The notes under the pieces were generated by a model. The model was not told the DNA's origin. It searched no databases and was given only the letters and a program-made list of their open reading frames with translations. A stretch of DNA of 64,000 nucleotides from Scytalidium lignicola (lineage: Eukaryota > Ascomycota > Leotiomycetes). Positions 57,533 to 64,000 of this stretch are shown piece after piece; the stretch's first letter is position 1; every line of letters starts with the position of its first letter. The position numbers and the translations under genes were made by a program. The stretch is taken from NCBI GenBank assembly GCA_002812745.2, contig NCSJ02000185.1, forward strand, positions 20,199 to 84,198. Reading direction: 5' to 3'.

Positions 57533-58709
57533 ATGGCTAAAACTCTCCCACCTTTTCAAACATGCGTGGTAGAGGCTGTCAAGGCACTGTAAGTAGATGA
57601 AGGGTGGCTTTAACATATCAGAAGTTAATAATGTTTAGATATCCAGATGAGCTTGCAGATAAGAGCTTTGATAATACTGGATGTAAGTTTTATTCTAGAA
57701 GATTTTATTGCTTCGTTGCTAATATAGATGGAAGTATTACTTCAAGCTCCGCCTCTCTCTCATCTGAAGAATCATGCCCTCTTAACAGTTGATCTCACCA
57801 AAGCGGTAGCAGATGAAGCTATTGAGAAAAAGAGCTCTATCATTGTAGCATATCGTAAGCTGTTCCCTGGAAATTTTATCTTTAATACTATTAAGGCTTA
57901 CGATTTGATAGATCCTATTATATTCCGACCATTGAAAGCTCTCACTTTAGCTAACTCACAACAAAATAGCCTCTTGCGTCTCGCTCAAGAGGGTATAAGC
58001 GTGTATTGTCCTCACACAGCAGTAGATGCTGCTCCAGGTGGTCTCAATGATTGGCTTGCGGGCATTGTAGTTGGGGAATCAGATGTGGCGGGAAAAGAGT
58101 GGTAAGTTTGCCCTTAGTTTATTAAATATGCCACACTACTAGAACAACAAGCCTCTTTATGGATATTCTGACCTTAACAGGCCATCTCTTGGGGACAATG
58201 GAACCTATGAGCTGTCAGTGATAAAACCTGTTAGTGATCCGCCAAAGGGCTTTGAAGGTGCTGGTCATGGGCGTATCGTCCGGTTCCACAAACCAGAGCC
58301 GCTTGGCAATATAATATTACGCATTACACGTGGCTTGGGTGTTAAATTTGTTTCTGTCGCAGTTCCACAGTCAGTACCTGACGGTAAAAAATCTGATATT
58401 GAGATATCATCCGTTGGTATCTGTGCAGGTTCTGGTGGTTCAATGTTGGGTGGATTGGACGTTGACCTCCTCTTTACAGGCGAGCTAGATCACCATTCAG
58501 CATTAGCAGCTATTGAGCGAGGACAGGTGGTCGTTACTGCCTTTCACAGTAACACTGAACGGGCTTACCTGTCCCAAAGAATGTCACGCTACGTGGCTGA
58601 CAAGTTATCTGATATGTTCGATAACAAGATAGAAGGTTGCGATGTAGAGGTTAGCAAAGCGGATAAAGACCCATATGAGATAATCTCAAGAAGCCAAACA
58701 GAATGGTAA
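57533..58709 (+). CDS. NIF3: NIF3 family protein (NGG1-interacting factor 3)
   Basis: Four exons (57533-57588, 57639-57682, 57735-58101, 58181-58709) give 331 residues. Conserved family pieces: YPDELADKSFDNTGLLLQAP across exons 2-3, LLTVDLTKAVADEAIEK, the metal-site segment around VYCPHTAVDAAPGGLNDWLA, and near the C-terminus ICAGSGGSMLGGLDVDLLFTGELDHH and VVVTAFHSNTERAYL. The family folds as a dimetal NIF3-like protein; yeast Nif3 is mitochondrial or cytosolic and its reaction is still unsettled. Intron 2 must end at an AAG, seven bases after a TAG acceptor that would lead to early stops. Divergent from BOL2, convergent with VPS51. Confidence 0.92.
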
Positions 58710-58829
58710 GACATCGGTCATCGACGTGTCCCTGGGACCCAATTTTTAGCTGTAACAAGGACAAAATTTAAGGGTTGCAAGACATAATACGCATTAATCT
58801 GGCATGACCAAACCGGGAAACCAATATTT

Positions 58830-59841
58830 TCATGATGTAGAACCTGTATTCTCTCTAAGATTGACCCAACTCTTTCCATTAGGAAGCTCTCCTTTCAAAG
58901 CGGCCTCACCATCATCAATACAATCTTGAACATCATCACCTCCAACTCCTTGCTCCTTCCACTTTTCCAGCAACCTTAATACGGGCTCCCATTCATTTCT
59001 AGCTTCCTCTATCTTCCCAATTGCAACTAGCTGCCTGAGCCTTTCAGGGGTATTTAAAGCTTTCTTAGCCATCTCCCTCAACTTATCCCTCTTTTCTACC
59101 TTAGCCTTCTCCTCAGCACTCATTTGCGCCTTGATACGCTGGGACTCAGTCATAGAATCCCTAAATTGCATCTTGATCCCATTAGCCCTTTCATAAACAC
59201 TCGCAATTGCCGGGTCAAGCGTCGAAGCCATAGGATTCAGAGGGTCCATATTCACACGCATCTAATCAATTCATCTAGCATTAGCAATCATTCTTCCTGG
59301 CAACGATTACCTTCACCGGAAGAAAAAATGGACATACCTTCCGGATTGTCTCAGTAGCAGCAATTAGCTTTGAATAGTTATCGTATACCAATGCCTTCTT
59401 CTCAGCATCCAGCGCCCGTATATCCGTCAACACTCTATGATATGTCTTCATCAGTTGTCCCAAGCCCTGCGTCTCCAATACATCCTTCACGAACTTCTCA
59501 GCATCGAATCCCTCCGTATCCATCTCGCTCTCTTGCACATTGGAGAAGTCATTATTAGAGAGGACCGATATGGATATCTCGGATGCCGCATCGTCGATCT
59601 TGATGTTGTTGCCATTGTTGTCTTCCTGAGCTTTTTTTAGATTATAGTATTCTCGTAGAGCGGCTCGATTCCGTCGCGGATGCTGGGGATTTGTAGGTGT
59701 GGCTCCTCTGTTTGGGGAGGACTCCGTGGAACGTGGAGCCTGGATGTCGAGGCTTGGGCGTGAGGAAGACGTAGGGGTTGTGAAAGATGGAATACGGCGT
59801 CCGTTTACAGAGCTCTCGCGAGGACTGGCAATAGTGGACAT
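58830..59841 (-). CDS. VPS51: GARP/EARP tether subunit VPS51
   Basis: Exons 59338-59841 and 58830-59261 (76-bp intron, phase 0) give 311 residues. Vps51 is the small subunit of the GARP complex that tethers endosome-derived vesicles at the trans-Golgi and links them to the SNARE Tlg1. Residues 1-60 are Ser/Pro-rich and disordered. The Vps51 domain follows: HPRRNRAALREYYNLK, FDAEKFVKDVLETQGLGQLM, then the coiled coil DIRALDAEKKALVYDNYSKL that runs into exon 2 as ETIRKMRVNMDPLNPMASTL. The second half is a charged helical region typical of fungal Vps51. Its start lies 292 bp from the RMI1 start, on the opposite strand. Confidence 0.92.
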
Positions 59842-60133
59842 TGTGGCAGAGGTGTAGTTTAGGAGTATCTATCCCATTGCGCCATATATACAATACTAGA
59901 AGACCATGTTGTTGCTAGTAGGTCTTTGTTGAAGTGTGCTTGTGAACGTCAGCGAGGTGAGTGTCCACAAGGCTCGTGCACGAGGCGACGAGGCTGTGAT
60001 TTTTCCAACTTCAGCGTCATAGGAAGCTGCGCACAATTCATGGCAATATTTGACAGTGCAGCAAACGACGCTATCACCTCACATTGGAGATTAATCTCAA
60101 TTTAAAAATGCCTTCTAAAGGAGGACAACTAAG

Positions 60134-60862
60134 ATGGCAACTGAACAACAGCTCTCCCAAGCCCTCACAGCTGCGAACCTCCCAACACCCTCATCACACT
60201 TCCTATCACCGATCCTCCAAAGCCGTACCGCCCCGCTCCCAGCTCTAATTGCAACTGCCAAACATCGGCTTCTTTCCGCAGATCTCACTACCCAGAATCT
60301 CCTGCATAACTCCACTCCCTCATTTCCACCAAATCTCTCAAATCCGAACACAAAATCCCTAGTATTGACGAGCGGGGATATACCAGTGCAAGTCCTAGAT
60401 ATAGAAGATCTCAGCCAAAGTAAATGGAGCCAGATTGAAGCCATAGAATCCGAAAGGAACGGAGAGACAACAAGGGGCCGGGAGATAATTAGGATTGCTC
60501 CTTTGGGGACCGAAAATGAAGGTGTCGGCACACAAAATGCCCCTGGGACTAACAGCCAAACCACAGCTAGTGCAACTAGATCAGGAGGTACTTTTAAACT
60601 CCTCCTGCAAGATCGCCTGGGACAGAAAGTCTTTGGCTTTGAGTTATTCCAGGTAGAGAAAATCGGGTACCCGCCGATGATGAGCATCGGATGTAAGCTC
60701 ATGCTGAAAAAGGGGTGTAGAGTCTCACGAGGAATGGTATTGCTTGAACCTTCAACTACAATAGTTCTTGGGGGAAAGATTGAGGCGTTGGATAAGAGTT
60801 GGAAAGAAGGGAGAGAGGGGCGTTTGAGGGCTGCTTTGGGAAATAGAGAAGAGGAAACTTGA
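60134..60862 (+). CDS. RMI1: RecQ-mediated genome instability protein RMI1
   Basis: A single-exon gene of 242 residues. Rmi1 is the OB-fold partner of the RecQ helicase and Top3 that dissolves double Holliday junctions. The N-terminal DUF1767-like helices (residues about 1-85, with LHNSTPSFPP) are followed by the OB fold: DIPVQVLDIEDLSQSKWSQI, FKLLLQDRLGQKVFGFELFQ, and GCKLMLKKGCRVSRGMVLLE with TTIVLGGKIEALDKSW. The length matches fungal Rmi1, which lacks the long C-terminal region of the animal protein. No intron is needed. The start ATG follows a purine-rich leader. Confidence 0.9.
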   Translation: MATEQQLSQALTAANLPTPSSHFLSPILQSRTAPLPALIATAKHRLLSADLTTQNLLHNSTPSFPPNLSNPNTKSLVLTSGDIPVQVLDIEDLSQSKWSQIEAIESERNGETTRGREIIRIAPLGTENEGVGTQNAPGTNSQTTASATRSGGTFKLLLQDRLGQKVFGFELFQVEKIGYPPMMSIGCKLMLKKGCRVSRGMVLLEPSTTIVLGGKIEALDKSWKEGREGRLRAALGNREEET

Positions 60863-61611
60863 AAAGCTTGACCTAAGATATTCCTCTTTAACACTAGGAC
60901 CTATGTTCTTTTTGTAGCAAATATCAAATCTGCTTTTAGTCTGAATTAGAGAATTATAGGTTTGGAGTTGGGTGAAATTTCATCATGAACAAAAATACTA
61001 GCACTTCAAATGCCTGCAACGTTTCGGCCCATCAGAATACAGCTTTGAAATTAACAAGGAGAAGAAGAAGTAAAAAAAAATGCAATCTATTTAATTTTGC
61101 GTTCGATCTCAGCTGTGGCCTCGAGAGAAATTAGATCCTACCAATAGATAGCTGCTACGAATGACCTCGGCAGAAAAAAAAAGAAGATTCATCTCGTGCC
61201 GTATCATAATTTCTTGCAACTACATTCGTGATTGAACATTTCCAACCAAACTAACTTATCCGCTTGCTCGCTGTAACGAATCCATATCCCTTTATCCATC
61301 ACGCCCCTTTACCCCATCATATACATCCGCACTTGCACTACTGGCTGGAGAAACTGCAACAATAACAGAACGTTATCGAAACGTGACTCGCTAGGTCGAG
61401 TCGAGCTCAGAGGTCCAAAAAGTCACCCAGGAACCTCACGAAAACGTAGCAGAAGTGCATTATATCGAAATCGTATTCCACATTTGATTGGTCACTGACG
61501 CAGTGTAAAACCACATCACCCATGCTAAATAACTTTAAACCAGGTATTAATCAAGAAAGTCAAATCGAGCAACACCCAACCCTCCACAAGAAGCCGGCCA
61601 AAGAAATGTAT
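60863..61611. other. 3' intergenic, convergent
   Basis: About 750 bp between the stops of RMI1 and the MAP kinase gene. It is AT-rich with two A-runs (about 61070 and 61175). No gene is recognised. Confidence 0.5.
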
Positions 61612-62882
<1,271 letters not shown>

Positions 62883-64000
62883 GTTGCTCAGCTTTGTCGG
62901 GTGTGCTTATCTCAGCGTGAAGAAAAAGAGGTGATTATCGTTAATATATACTTCGTTGTCAAATTCTGTCTGAGGCCGTACGGAAAAGAAGCTTAATGAT
63001 AAGATCTCAACGGCGAAACGGGGTTTGATCGAGGAACAAAGGCTTGGCAGAAGAAATATCCTTTGTCGCCCTGTGTAATGCTTTCCAGGACCGTTTATGG
63101 TGTCGGGTTAAGCACTCTGGTGAGATATCTTCTTTCTTTTCCCTGCCCCTAAAGCTCAACCTTTGACTGCCCAGTGAGTATATTCGCAAGATAAATACTG
63201 GTGGTTAAAGACACAGGTGGAATCTGACTTTGCGATGCAAGACGGGATCGTTATATCGCTCAAGACCCCCAGTATTGCGCTTGGCCCCCGTTCACAACGT
63301 TGTAACAAGGAATTTGTTTCGGAAGAACCGGTAGATCCAGCTCCTTGACCGATATACTCTTGTAGTTTCGTGGCTAGTTCGTTTGTTCCTTCCTGATGAA
63401 ACAATCAGTCTGATGTGTTGTGGGGTTGTATCGCTCTCTGTAAGGCAATTGACAGCGGCGCACGTTCAAACACTAACGACGAACGTAGAATTTTAGACTT
63501 AAAGAATTCTAGAAGGCATGCGAGCTGAAAATAGAACCATGCGAACGTTTGCCAATAGTTTATAGAGCCTCTCTTGCGGAGGAATGACCAGTCGTACCTT
63601 TTGTAAGATGGAACTTTCTTGGCTTCTAGCTTTTGGCCTGGAACTGCCCCGCTATCAAAGTTCAGGCACCTTTTTTCTCCGAGACTGTTGGACGAAGCAC
63701 GTAGTCGCGCTGAACGGAATCCCAACGATGTCTTATGGTTACGGACCCAGGTCTTCGGATAAAACCAATGTCACGATGAAGTTGAAGGTCCGTCGCGAGT
63801 ATCTAAAGTTGATACAGGAAGGCCTAGAGTCCGGAGTCTGAGGCAAGGTGGGTTCGGCAAGTTTAAGCACAGAGGTCACGATGTTGTAAAACAGCCCTGG
63901 TGGGTTGCAACGGCGGCCCTTGCACGCTGATTGGGGGGCAGCCAGTTGTGCTCTGTGATGGGCCCGAGGGGCGACCCTTGGGGTGGATGGAGGAGCAGGG
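62883..64000. other. Upstream region of the MAP kinase gene
   Basis: About 1.1 kb to the window edge. It should contain the MAP kinase promoter and leader. Plus-strand (63584-63841) and minus-strand (63405-63725) open frames of 85-106 codons overlap each other and have no motif I know. The last 120 bp are GC-rich and may belong to a feature beyond the window. Confidence 0.4.

Noticed and set aside
60115..60894. 259-codon minus-strand frame opposite RMI1
   Set aside because: It is long but is the complement of a real gene; the plus-strand product has the RMI1 OB-fold motifs and the minus one has none.

Overview
The window is eukaryotic: a gene-rich stretch of a filamentous ascomycete chromosome. 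The genes carry short introns, mostly 45-60 bp, with GT-AG borders and CTAAC-type branch sites. Markers that fit this group include the GRAM/PH form of ATG26, a Tf1/sushi-like chromodomain Ty3/gypsy element with RIP-like damage, a Zn2Cys6 regulator, VID27 and a Fus3/Kss1-type MAP kinase. Protein similarities judged from memory point to Leotiomycetes (Helotiales, perhaps Sclerotiniaceae); this is an inference. Thirteen isolated Ns, most next to homopolymer runs, suggest a pyrosequencing-type assembly. Several reading-frame breaks look like homopolymer miscalls.

Layout. 1-8451 is a transposon nest: a decayed pogo/Fot1-like transposase (minus) holds a 7.1-kb LTR retrotransposon with 343-bp LTRs (1333-1675 and 8109-8451). 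Its gag, protease, RT, RNase H, integrase and chromodomain remain recognisable but are full of stops. 8452-10450 is AT-rich and mostly non-coding, with remnants. 10451-38231 is a conventional gene block: CMR1-like WD40 protein, ATG26, FCP1, NDUFA13/GRIM-19, a membrane protein with DUF4097-like repeats, an MRS3/4 mitochondrial iron carrier, a SAP1-like AAA ATPase, mitochondrial uS17, COG6 and an uncharacterised basic protein. 38232-43988 is an AT-rich island with a Zn2Cys6 regulator, a hairpin cluster and an HNH_2 gene broken by one in-frame TAG. 43989-62882 is a second conventional block: VID27, TPS1, a DEK_C-domain nuclear protein, AP-1 beta-adaptin, two possible small genes, BOL2, NIF3, VPS51, RMI1 and the MAP kinase. 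62883-64000 shows no certain gene.

Functional picture. Most genes are housekeeping: Golgi, endosome and vacuole traffic (COG6, VPS51, AP-1 beta, VID27), mitochondria and iron (GRIM-19, MRS3/4, uS17m, BOL2), genome maintenance and transcription (CMR1, RMI1, FCP1, DEK_C), and stress or signalling (ATG26, TPS1, MAPK). Neighbours are mostly divergent or convergent pairs with separate promoters; there is no sign of a biosynthetic cluster. The least understood items are an open antisense coiled-coil ORF in the dead retroelement, a possible self-priming site of that element, the HNH_2 gene with an internal TAG, a 72-codon ORF ending 34 nt before the AP-1 beta start, and an uncharacterised 432-residue protein.
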